The position numbers and the translations under genes were made by a program. The notes under the pieces are model-generated. The model had not been told where the DNA came from and ran no database searches. It was given only the letters and a program-made list of their open reading frames with translations. A DNA stretch of 50,134 nucleotides from Burkholderiaceae bacterium (lineage in GTDB: Bacteria; Pseudomonadota; Gammaproteobacteria; Burkholderiales; Burkholderiaceae): the NCBI GenBank assembly GCA_947472645.1, contig CANJBQ010000017.1, positions 1-50,134 of the forward strand. The letters are read 5' to 3'. Numbering within the stretch: the first letter of the stretch is position 1; each line of letters begins with the position of its first letter. This document shows, in pieces, positions 1-9,160 of the stretch.

Positions 1-89
1 GGCTTCTTGGGCGATAGTGAATGTAAAAACTCGTTTAAATGTATTCCAGGAAGCAATTCTTGCTCAATATGATTAACAAATATTTTCAT
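1..89 (-). CDS. thiS: Sulfur carrier protein ThiS, N-terminal part
   Basis: The minus strand from position 89 reads MKIFVNHIEQELLPGIHLNE and runs off the window edge after about 29 codons. This is the start of a ubiquitin-fold ThiS, which carries thiocarboxylate sulfur to the thiazole synthase ThiG. The diagnostic C-terminal Gly-Gly lies outside the window, so the call rests on the N-terminal beta-strand pattern and the position just after thiO. Its start overlaps the end of thiO by 17 bases, which indicates translational coupling in a thiC-thiO-thiS operon. thiG would be expected just beyond the edge. Confidence 0.8.
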   Translation of the reverse strand, partial: MKIFVNHIEQELLPGIHLNEFLHSLSPKK

Positions 90-1164
90 GCGTCATATCC
101 ATTAAAGGTATTTGAAATTGTTTTGCTAAAGATGGGTCATTAAGTGTTAATAATGAGATAACACTATCAACAATCGCTGGGGTAATTAAAAATCCATGTC
201 GATAAAGTCCGTTGATGTGTAAAACTTTGGATGAGCTTCGCCAAATTTTGGGTAGATTATTTTTAAAGCTCGGGCGACATTGTGCATTCGCTTCAATAAT
301 ACGTGCTTCAGCAAAGCCAGAGTGAACCGTATATGCTGCGCTGAGTAGCTCTAAGGTGGACCGCACGCTAATTGCTGAGTCATCTTCAGATTCAATTTCA
401 GTGGCACCAATCACATAAACATGATTACGTTTGGGTGCAATATAAAGAGGGTACTTCGGGTGAATTAGTCTTGTGGGACGATGCAAATTTACTTCAGGTG
501 CATAGACTCGCAAAACCTCACCCCTTACACCACGTAATTCTGGATGATCTATCTTCGAGCCGATGCCACGACAATCGATGACATCATCAAATGCTGCGTT
601 AGAAAATGATGCTAAATCAATCGAGATATTCCAGTGGTAAGTAACACCGAGTAGTTCAGTTTCAAAGAGAAGTGCATCCAATAACTCTCGGTTATCAAGT
701 TGGCCTTCTTCTGGTAAATAGATACCCTCTAAAAAATGCTGACTTAGTTGTGGTTCTAGTGTCGACAATTGGGTTTGATCTACATGTACTGGTTTTGGCA
801 GATGAGGAAGTTGTAACCCAATTTGTTGCAACTGTATTGAGAAATGTTTGGCACTTGAATGGTCTTGTTGGTGCCATACTAAAAGAGAGCCTTCTTGTTG
901 AAAAAATACTTCGTGGCTCAAACTTGCAATGAGTTTTTTCCATCGATTTAGACTGTAATAGCCCATTTCAACAATATTAGCTTCGGTTGTAACTGATTCT
1001 GCAAGAGGGGCCAGCATTGAGGCGGCAACATATGCGGCTGACTCTTTGATGGATTGTTCTTGGCGATCAAAAACCTTGATGTGGTGACCAAGCTTAACCA
1101 ACTCGAGAGCGAGTAGGCGTCCTAAGAGGCCTGCTCCTAAAATCGCAATGGTTTTAGATGTCAT
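73..1164 (-). CDS. thiO: FAD-dependent glycine oxidase ThiO
   Basis: This is a 363-residue flavoprotein of the DAO (D-amino-acid oxidase) family. ThiO oxidises glycine to iminoglycine (dehydroglycine), which ThiG uses to build the thiazole half of thiamine under aerobic conditions. The N-terminus carries the Rossmann motif GAGLLG (residues 10-15) followed by an acidic strand end, VFDRQ. The C-terminal part has the family-typical stretch with NGLYRHGFLITPAI, which closes the flavin site. Length is normal for the family. It lies 18 bases downstream of thiC and overlaps thiS, so it probably belongs to the riboswitch-controlled thi operon. Use of ThiO rather than ThiH fits an aerobic organism. 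Other DAO-family oxidases look similar, but the neighbours settle the assignment. Confidence 0.93.
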   Translation of the reverse strand: MTSKTIAILGAGLLGRLLALELVKLGHHIKVFDRQEQSIKESAAYVAASMLAPLAESVTTEANIVEMGYYSLNRWKKLIASLSHEVFFQQEGSLLVWHQQDHSSAKHFSIQLQQIGLQLPHLPKPVHVDQTQLSTLEPQLSQHFLEGIYLPEEGQLDNRELLDALLFETELLGVTYHWNISIDLASFSNAAFDDVIDCRGIGSKIDHPELRGVRGEVLRVYAPEVNLHRPTRLIHPKYPLYIAPKRNHVYVIGATEIESEDDSAISVRSTLELLSAAYTVHSGFAEARIIEANAQCRPSFKNNLPKIWRSSSKVLHINGLYRHGFLITPAIVDSVISLLTLNDPSLAKQFQIPLMDMTHENIC

Positions 1165-1182
1165 AGCTTGAACCTGTCAATA

Positions 1183-3063
<1,881 letters not shown>

Positions 3064-3100
3064 CTAGGCAATAGCACAGGATGAACAGAGACTATATTTT

Positions 3101-3180
3101 TGAAACTCCTCACGCCAGTATTATCTGGTTCGAGTGAAGGGTATTTCTCAGCCAATAGACATCTATCAGCACCCCTGTTT
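3101..3180 (-). promoter_or_regulatory. TPP riboswitch (THI element) upstream of thiC
   Basis: Read on the minus strand, this stretch contains the conserved THI-box blocks in order: GGGGTGC, then GGCTGAGAAATACCC, then GAACCAGATAATACTGGCG, and finally GTGAGGAG. These are the pyrimidine-sensor (CTGAGA) and pyrophosphate-sensor (GATAAT.CTGGCG) strands of the TPP aptamer. It lies in the thiC leader, so bound TPP would be expected to reduce thiC expression. I do not see a clear intrinsic terminator between aptamer and start codon, so control at the ribosome-binding site seems more likely. That mechanism is inferred. Confidence 0.95.
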
Positions 3181-3215
3181 CATCCAATGCTTAATTTAAC
3201 ATAAATCTATATGAT

Positions 3216-4256
3216 TTACTTTGTTTTTACTGGAGGACTCGCACGGAAAGTCCCTTGAAACTCCAACATCCAACCAGGGTACTCTTTGGGAATAGCGCTG
3301 ATGGCATCGAGCTGTTTTAGTTCATCCGCAGAAAGAGCAAGATCAGAGGCTTCAATGTTATCAATGAGTTGAGCTGGTGTTTTTGCACCAATAATCACGG
3401 TAGACACTTCTTTTTTCGACAAGATCCATGCTAGAGCAACCCTAGCAACAGATACTTGGTGGGCTTTAGCAATGGGCTCCATCGCTTCAATACAGGTATA
3501 TGCACGATTTTTGTCAAGGGGTGGAAAATCAAAAGATCCTGCGCGTCTTGCACCTTCGGGTAAAGTTGCGTTACGTTGATATTTCCCGGACAAGAAACCG
3601 CCAGCTAATGGACTCCAGACCATCAAGCCTAAGTTTTGATCGCGGAGCAAAGGAAATACCTCCCGCTCAAGATCCCGTCCGGCAATCGTGTAATAAGCTT
3701 GAACGCTAATAAATTCGCTATAGTTCTTTGCCCTTGAAATTCCTAAGGCTTTCATGATTTGCCAAGCCGCCATATTGCATAGTCCAATATAACGAACCTT
3801 ACCGCTTCGAACGAGGTCATTTAATGCATCTAAGGATTCTTCTAATGGGGTAAGTGGATCAAATCCATGGAATTGATAAAGGTCGATATGGTCGAGTTGA
3901 AGTCTTTTTAAACTGGCATCAACTTCATTAAAAATATGGTGGCGAGACTGACCGCGGCCGTTTGGTGTGTCGTTCATAATGCCGGTAGATTTTGTGGCAA
4001 TAATGATTTGATCCCTTGGCAATTTACAGTCTTTTAATGCTTGTCCTAACAAAGACTCTGACTCTCCAAAAGAGTACACATTGGCCGTATCAATGAAATT
4101 AATTCCTTGATCATAGGCACTATGGACTAGAGTATTAACTTCTTTTTGTTGAAGGCCACCCATGACAGACCAATGACCTTGGTTGCCAAATGTCATTGTT
4201 CCAAGACAAAGTTCAGAGACATATAATCCAGTAGGGCCAAGTAAGCGATATTTCAT
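3216..4256 (-). CDS. Aldo/keto reductase
   Basis: This is a 346-residue TIM-barrel NAD(P)H-dependent reductase. The catalytic tetrad is visible as Asp56 (DTANVYS), Tyr61, Lys89 (IATKS) and His130 (YQFHGFD). The C-terminal VIIGAKTPAQLIDN segment matches the phosphate-binding region for the nicotinamide nucleotide. The overall pattern resembles bacterial sugar and aldehyde reductases of the YajO/IolS/Tas type. It is the last gene of a three-gene minus operon after a Bug receptor and an SDR, 32 bases downstream of the SDR. That suggests it reduces a carbonyl compound imported by the receptor system. The substrate is unknown. Confidence 0.9.
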   Translation of the reverse strand: MKYRLLGPTGLYVSELCLGTMTFGNQGHWSVMGGLQQKEVNTLVHSAYDQGINFIDTANVYSFGESESLLGQALKDCKLPRDQIIIATKSTGIMNDTPNGRGQSRHHIFNEVDASLKRLQLDHIDLYQFHGFDPLTPLEESLDALNDLVRSGKVRYIGLCNMAAWQIMKALGISRAKNYSEFISVQAYYTIAGRDLEREVFPLLRDQNLGLMVWSPLAGGFLSGKYQRNATLPEGARRAGSFDFPPLDKNRAYTCIEAMEPIAKAHQVSVARVALAWILSKKEVSTVIIGAKTPAQLIDNIEASDLALSADELKQLDAISAIPKEYPGWMLEFQGTFRASPPVKTK

Positions 4257-4288
4257 GAGCGTCTTCTTTTCAATAGGTCGATGAGAAT

Positions 4289-5065
4289 TTAATAACGATA
4301 GCGAGAGCCACCATCTACGGTGATGACATCTCCACTAATATAAGAGGCTTGATTTGAAGCGAGAAAAACTGCAAGGTTAGCTATTTCTGAGGCTTCTCCC
4401 ATTCTTCCATAGGGGAGGTTTTTCATTAAATTTTCATAAGCCTTACGATCCGCATCCGAGGTAGGGTTGATGAGTACTTCGGTTCTTGGCGTTCTTATTA
4501 AACCTGGATTGATTCCATTAATCCGAATATTATCATTCGTGCTTTCTGAACCCATCGCTTTAGTAAAGGCCACAAGAGCTGCATTTGCTGTCGTTGTTCC
4601 GATGGATTTAAAGTTTAGACGATCTGCCGCAATACCAATAATATTGACAATCGCTCCACCATCTGGACGTTGCTTCATTAATGGATAAATTCTTCGTGTT
4701 AAGAAGATAGTTGACATGACTTTACCTTCCCATGCATCCCGAAATTTTTCCGGATTGATTTCTTGAAGATTTCCGCGCCCCATAGCACCTGCCGAGTTGA
4801 TTAATATATCGGCATCTTGAAGAAAAGGAGCTAACTGATCAATATTGGCGTCATTGGATAAATTAACCGCCATCGATTTGACTTCGACACCATATTCTTT
4901 TTGAATTTTTTGATGTGCTTGCTCCAAGGATACCGAATCTCTAGCGACTAAACGAAGAGCGCATCCTTGAGCAGCAAATGCACTAGCAATAGCAAAGCCA
5001 ATTCCCTTAGAACCGCCGGTAACGAGTACATTTTTATTTTTTAAGTCAGGGTAAATGGGTGTCAT
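4289..5065 (-). CDS. SDR-family protein lacking the canonical Tyr and Lys
   Basis: This 258-residue Rossmann-fold protein has the nucleotide motif TGGSKGIG (residues 16-23) and the NSAG motif (90-93). The C-terminal ISGDVITVDGG is typical of classical short-chain dehydrogenases. The active-site segment is altered. Aligned on the following AALVAFTKA, the catalytic Tyr becomes Thr157 and the Lys becomes Asn161, and the catalytic Ser position holds Gly144. Divergent SDR subfamilies with GNAAL or ANAAL at this site may exist, so it may use other residues rather than be inactive. It sits between a Bug receptor and an aldo/keto reductase gene in one operon. The substrate is unknown. Confidence 0.85.
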   Translation of the reverse strand: MTPIYPDLKNKNVLVTGGSKGIGFAIASAFAAQGCALRLVARDSVSLEQAHQKIQKEYGVEVKSMAVNLSNDANIDQLAPFLQDADILINSAGAMGRGNLQEINPEKFRDAWEGKVMSTIFLTRRIYPLMKQRPDGGAIVNIIGIAADRLNFKSIGTTTANAALVAFTKAMGSESTNDNIRINGINPGLIRTPRTEVLINPTSDADRKAYENLMKNLPYGRMGEASEIANLAVFLASNQASYISGDVITVDGGSRYRY

Positions 5066-5075
5066 AGTCTTCTTT

Positions 5076-6041
5076 TTATTCCGGTTTAATGTTTAAGGAT
5101 TTAATGAGTTTGCCCCAAAATTGATCTTCTTTGATAATGAATTTAGCAAATTGTTCGGGGTTATCTGTAAAGGTTTCAGCACCAATCTCGATGAGTCTTT
5201 TTTGCATGATGGGACCGTTCATAATTTTAACAACTTCTGCATTGAGTTGGTTTACTATCGGTGTTGGTGTTTTAGCTGGCAAGAACAAAGCGTACCATTC
5301 ATTAGTGATAACGTTGGGGTAGCCGGATTCAGCAATTGTTGGAATATCAGCTAAAGCAGGTGGTCGTTTTGCACCTGTAGTAGCAATGGCTTTGATACTT
5401 CCTGTTTTGACATGCGGAAGGGTTGCGGTAGGGCTATTAATAAAGACTTGAAATCGTCCTGCCAGCATATCTGTCAAAGCCGGACCGCCGCCCTTATAAG
5501 GTACGCTTAATAAATCAATACCAGCTTCTTTTTTTAAAAACTCCATTGTGAGATGTCCAGAAGATAAGCCGCCTGGTTGTCCGTAAGCAAGTTCACCAGG
5601 GTGTGCTTTTGCGTAGGCTATGAGTTCTGAAAAGTTTTTGACAGGTATGCTGGGATGCACGGTCATTAACCCTGGCATGATTCCTAACATCGCTAAGGGA
5701 ATAAGGTCCTTCATAGCATCATAAGGAATATTTTTTGAAACATAAGGGTTAATGACAAGTGAGCTGATAGCTAGACCAATCGTATATCCATCGGGATTGG
5801 CTTTCGCTAACTCATTAGTGCCAATAATTTGATTGCCACCAGCCTTATTTTCAACAATCACTGTTTGACCAATCGATTTAGTTAATTCAACAGCCAACGA
5901 TCTTGCTAAATAGTCTGCTGTAGCTCCAGGAGCTAGGGGAACAATGATCCTAATTGGCTTATTAGGGAAGGGATCAGCCGCAAATACGGGCACTAAAAAG
6001 ATATGTTGAAGAGCGAATGCAATACTAAAGATCCATTTCAT
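5076..6041 (-). CDS. Bug/TctC-family periplasmic solute-binding protein (1 of 4)
   Basis: This 321-residue protein has a signal peptide (about residues 1-21, ending in VFAA). It then shows the Bug fold signature FPNKPIRIIVPLAPGATAD and IVENKAGGNQIIGTN. Bug receptors bind small carboxylates and other organic solutes in the periplasm and can feed a TctAB tripartite transporter. No tctA or tctB gene lies in this window, so the receptor is an orphan here. It is the first gene of a minus operon with the SDR and aldo/keto reductase, and it is divergent from a Gfo/Idh/MocA gene. The ligand cannot be read from sequence. Confidence 0.93.
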   Translation of the reverse strand: MKWIFSIAFALQHIFLVPVFAADPFPNKPIRIIVPLAPGATADYLARSLAVELTKSIGQTVIVENKAGGNQIIGTNELAKANPDGYTIGLAISSLVINPYVSKNIPYDAMKDLIPLAMLGIMPGLMTVHPSIPVKNFSELIAYAKAHPGELAYGQPGGLSSGHLTMEFLKKEAGIDLLSVPYKGGGPALTDMLAGRFQVFINSPTATLPHVKTGSIKAIATTGAKRPPALADIPTIAESGYPNVITNEWYALFLPAKTPTPIVNQLNAEVVKIMNGPIMQKRLIEIGAETFTDNPEQFAKFIIKEDQFWGKLIKSLNIKPE

Positions 6042-6133
6042 AAAAGGCCTTTAAGGTTGTCAGATGAGCTACAACATCAAATTAGTACTCAAGGTCGTGA
6101 TAATTTGATGTCTCCGTGTATATTTATTTTAAA

Positions 6134-6164
6134 TCTAATTGATTATATTAAATAATCAATTAGA
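6134..6164. promoter_or_regulatory. Perfect 13-bp inverted repeat, candidate operator
   Basis: In the 187-base gap between the divergent Bug and Gfo/Idh/MocA genes, the arms TCTAATTGATTAT and ATAATCAATTAGA are perfect inverted copies separated by five bases. The repeat is symmetric and central, and it has no T-tract of a terminator. A dimeric regulator controlling both divergent units is the simplest reading. No regulator gene is adjacent, so the protein that binds is unknown. Confidence 0.5.
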
Positions 6165-6228
6165 AATCTATTTGGCATGATTGTGCAGTGGTGTAGTGTT
6201 AATATTCTAAGTTCGATAGGAGGCAAGG

Positions 6229-7305
6229 ATGGGTAAGTCATTAGGAATTGGAGTGATCGGTGCAGGCCGGATTGGTACATTAAGGGCGCGCTTGGCCTCG
6301 CAACATCCTTCGGTTGATTTTTTGGCGATATCTGATCAAGATAAGAATCAGGCTCAAAAATTAGCTGATCTGTCTGGAGCAGATTATTACTCAATAAATA
6401 ATGATGAGATTATTGAACATCCCCAAGTAAATGCCGTATTTGTTTCTACGCCAGAGAATTATCATGTAGCACCGATTATTAAGGCCTTAGAGTTGGGTAA
6501 ACCAGTTCTTGTAGAAAAACCTCTTGCTATGAATTTGCAGGATGCAGATCGGGTATTAAAAGTGTTACAAGAAACAAATGGAAGTTTGCATATTGGTTAT
6601 AGCCGTAGGTTTAAAGAGTGCTATCTCCGCGCGAAAGAACAAATGTTACATCAAAGGCTTGGAAAGATTGTTGGTGGAACGGCCAGAGTTTATAACTCTC
6701 GGTCACAAGCATTTTCGATTTTAAAAAGAGATCCCCATGCTACCCCTGTAGTTGATGTCTTAACGTATTACGTTGATTTGATGTGCTGGTTGCTCGAGGA
6801 CCAGTGTCATCCTGTAGAGATTGTTGCGCGTGGTCAATCAGGTATTTTTAAAGCCGCGGGTTTTGGTGCCGATGATGTCACTTGGGCCATCATTACTTTT
6901 TCAGATGGGGCTGTGATTAACTTAGGTATTAGTTATGCTTTACCAGCGGAATATCCAACCTTGGGTCAATCGGATCGACTCGAACTACTTGGTTTGGAAG
7001 GAACAATGATCATTGACGATGATCATATGGACCACCTTTTATTTTCAGATAAAGGTATACCTCATGCTTATGTGCCTGATCATGCAGTGAAGATGGCTTT
7101 CTTAGGCAGTAATACTGCCGGTGATTGGGCCTGTGGAGATTTTTGGGGTCCTTTAGGCAATGAAACAAGATCTTGGCTTGATCAATTGGTTACAGGGAAA
7201 AAGACTGTCCACTGTACTCCCGTGCAAGCGAGAAAAAATCTTGAGACGACCTTAGCTATTGAAAAAGCTGTTGCAACAGGCCAATCTGTTCGCTTACCGC
7301 TTTAG
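6229..7305 (+). CDS. Gfo/Idh/MocA-family oxidoreductase
   Basis: This is a 358-residue NAD(P)-dependent dehydrogenase of the inositol dehydrogenase type. The N-terminal Rossmann motif is GVIGAGRIG (residues 8-16), followed by the family catalytic EKP motif at 96-98. The C-terminal part is the usual alpha/beta substrate domain. In the D-x3-H segment, Asp176 is followed by Tyr180 where many relatives have His, so proton transfer may differ from inositol 2-dehydrogenase. An AGGAGG ribosome-binding site directly precedes the ATG. It is divergent from the Bug-SDR-AKR operon and may act on the same polyol or sugar acid. The substrate is unknown. Confidence 0.9.
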   Translation: MGKSLGIGVIGAGRIGTLRARLASQHPSVDFLAISDQDKNQAQKLADLSGADYYSINNDEIIEHPQVNAVFVSTPENYHVAPIIKALELGKPVLVEKPLAMNLQDADRVLKVLQETNGSLHIGYSRRFKECYLRAKEQMLHQRLGKIVGGTARVYNSRSQAFSILKRDPHATPVVDVLTYYVDLMCWLLEDQCHPVEIVARGQSGIFKAAGFGADDVTWAIITFSDGAVINLGISYALPAEYPTLGQSDRLELLGLEGTMIIDDDHMDHLLFSDKGIPHAYVPDHAVKMAFLGSNTAGDWACGDFWGPLGNETRSWLDQLVTGKKTVHCTPVQARKNLETTLAIEKAVATGQSVRLPL

Positions 7306-7327
7306 TCGTCAAACAAGCTAATTACTC

Positions 7328-8041
7328 TTAACCCTTAGGCATGATCTCCAGGATTTTTCCGTACCCAGTTATCTTTTCATTTCCACCAGTCGCTTGAATT
7401 GCTCCCCATATAGCTGCTTGATTCGTGGAAACAATCGTACAATCAAAATCTTTTTCCCATTGATTAATATGGTTCATGATTTGATAGGCACCTCCCGCTA
7501 AAATAATTGCATCGGGTTTTGTAGCAGCTAATTTTTCGATAGCAATTGCAGCAGGCTCAGGCCCTAATTCGATAATTTTTTTCACATCAGTTAGATTGAA
7601 AAAGTCGGTATTGACAAGATCTAATTGATGGATGCGTTGGTAATATTCCTTTGCGCGTACTGCGATGTTAGCGTTGTAGGGAGACAGCATGGCTATTTTT
7701 TTTGCGCCTATAGCTTTGAGAGCTCTGCCTATCGAATGAGCTGTGGTGATAGCTGGTATCTTGGCGATTGCAGAAATTCTTTTTATGACATCAGCATCAT
7801 AGTTGCCATCCCCATAGAAGCTAGCGGCAGTTTGCAGCATGATAATAATTTCTGGCTTAATCGTTGCAATTAACTCGGTTTGATAATCCATGTCAGCGTC
7901 ATGTTCTTTCCAGCCAATCTCATCGACTGAGCTGACTTTGAGTCTTGAAATAAAGAGCTGATAATTTTTTGGTAAAACACGATTCAGTTCAATTTCAACA
8001 GCAATATTGGTTGCTGGTAATAACATGCCAATTCGATGCAT
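7328..8041 (-). CDS. Asp/Glu racemase or arylmalonate decarboxylase-fold protein without catalytic cysteines
   Basis: This 237-residue protein resembles the Asp/Glu/hydantoin racemase superfamily, in particular the maleate isomerase and arylmalonate decarboxylase branch. It shares the N-terminal GMLLPATNIAVE, the central AIGAKKIAMLSPY and the later DAIILAGGAY. Those enzymes use one or two cysteines in the two beta-strand loops. Here the loops read LQTAAS (about residues 69-74) and LAGGAY (181-186), both without Cys. The only Cys, residue 201, lies elsewhere. It is encoded 15 bases downstream of a Bug receptor, so it may act on that ligand by other chemistry, or simply bind it. The function is not known. 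Confidence 0.75.
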   Translation of the reverse strand: MHRIGMLLPATNIAVEIELNRVLPKNYQLFISRLKVSSVDEIGWKEHDADMDYQTELIATIKPEIIIMLQTAASFYGDGNYDADVIKRISAIAKIPAITTAHSIGRALKAIGAKKIAMLSPYNANIAVRAKEYYQRIHQLDLVNTDFFNLTDVKKIIELGPEPAAIAIEKLAATKPDAIILAGGAYQIMNHINQWEKDFDCTIVSTNQAAIWGAIQATGGNEKITGYGKILEIMPKG

Positions 8042-8056
8042 CTTTTTGCTTCCTTA

Positions 8057-9028
8057 TTAATTGATTTTGATATTTGCTGCTTTAACTACTTTTTGCCAAG
8101 TATTTAATTCTTTATTGATAAAAGTTCTTAAGTCTTCTGGAGATCCTCCAATTGGGCGTGTTCCAGCTTTGGAGAGGTTGGCGCGATTTTCAGGTTTATT
8201 GAGAACTTTGACAAAGGCCTCATTAAGTCTTTTAACGACAGGGTCTGGTGTTCCACTGGGTACTACGATACCAATCCAGTCAGCCATGTCAAAGTCTTTT
8301 ACACCAGACTGGTCTACGGTTACGACCTCCGGTAGGCTCTCATCGCGATCCAGAGTGGTTACAGCAAGCGGTATTAAGCGGTTAGAGCGGATTTGTTGGA
8401 TGGCAGAAGGGACTGCCGCAAATTGTAATTGGGTGACATTACCAAGCAAGGCTGCGGTAGCTTCACCGCCACTTTTGTAGGGGATGTGTGTCATTTTTGC
8501 ACCTGTAACGTATTCAAACAGAGCGCCAGCTAAGTGAGGTGCGCTGGCATTTCCAGCAGAGCCATAATTAATGGCATCAGGATTTTTTTTCGCGTAATCA
8601 ATTAACTCTTTAATATTTCTGACAGGCAGAGCTGGGTTTACAACAACGACGAGAGGTACCTTTCCAACAAGACATACCGGAACAAGGTCTTTTAATGTAT
8701 CAAAGGGCATTTTACTCATCACAAATGGATTTGCACCAAAGGACGTATTGGCAACACCTAATGTATAGCCATCAGGCTTCGATTTAGCTACAGCATCCAT
8801 CCCGATGGTTGCTCCTCCCCCTGGGCGATTTTCAACTACAACGGCTTGACCAAGTTCCTCTGAGAGCGAAGGTGCCAGTAAGCGCATCACTACATCATTT
8901 GATCCACCGGGTGCAAAGGGGACAATAATACGAATCGATTTATTCGGAAACTCTTGAGCTATGCCCCCAAAAGAAAGTAGAAATAGCGATAGCAAAAGAG
9001 CGATTTTTTTTATCCAATGGGCTTGCAT
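8057..9028 (-). CDS. Bug/TctC-family periplasmic solute-binding protein (2 of 4)
   Basis: This 323-residue protein has a hydrophobic signal peptide of about 24 residues. It then shows FPNKSIRIIVPFAPGGSND, the strand and loop that bind carboxylate ligands in Bug proteins, and VVENRPGGGATIGMD. It is the leading gene of a two-gene minus operon with the cysteine-less racemase-fold protein. It is divergent from the ThDP enzyme and cupin genes, with 132 bases between the starts. It is an orphan receptor without TctAB genes nearby. A dicarboxylate or 2-oxo acid ligand would fit the neighbours, but this is an inference. Confidence 0.93.
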   Translation of the reverse strand: MQAHWIKKIALLLSLFLLSFGGIAQEFPNKSIRIIVPFAPGGSNDVVMRLLAPSLSEELGQAVVVENRPGGGATIGMDAVAKSKPDGYTLGVANTSFGANPFVMSKMPFDTLKDLVPVCLVGKVPLVVVVNPALPVRNIKELIDYAKKNPDAINYGSAGNASAPHLAGALFEYVTGAKMTHIPYKSGGEATAALLGNVTQLQFAAVPSAIQQIRSNRLIPLAVTTLDRDESLPEVVTVDQSGVKDFDMADWIGIVVPSGTPDPVVKRLNEAFVKVLNKPENRANLSKAGTRPIGGSPEDLRTFINKELNTWQKVVKAANIKIN

Positions 9029-9160
9029 TGCAGTCTCCTTATTTTTCTTTTAGGTTAGCACAACTTTAAAAAGAAAAGTTCAGAGATGGCTCTAAGTAAA
9101 TGTTTAGTTACAATAAAAATCAGTTATTCTATTAAAAAAACATATATAGACGGAGATCAT

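Noticed and set aside
372..581. Open frame opposite thiO, and many similar frames within other genes
   Set aside because: These lie wholly inside well-supported genes, lack recognisable domains and ribosome-binding sites, and are shadows of the coding strand.
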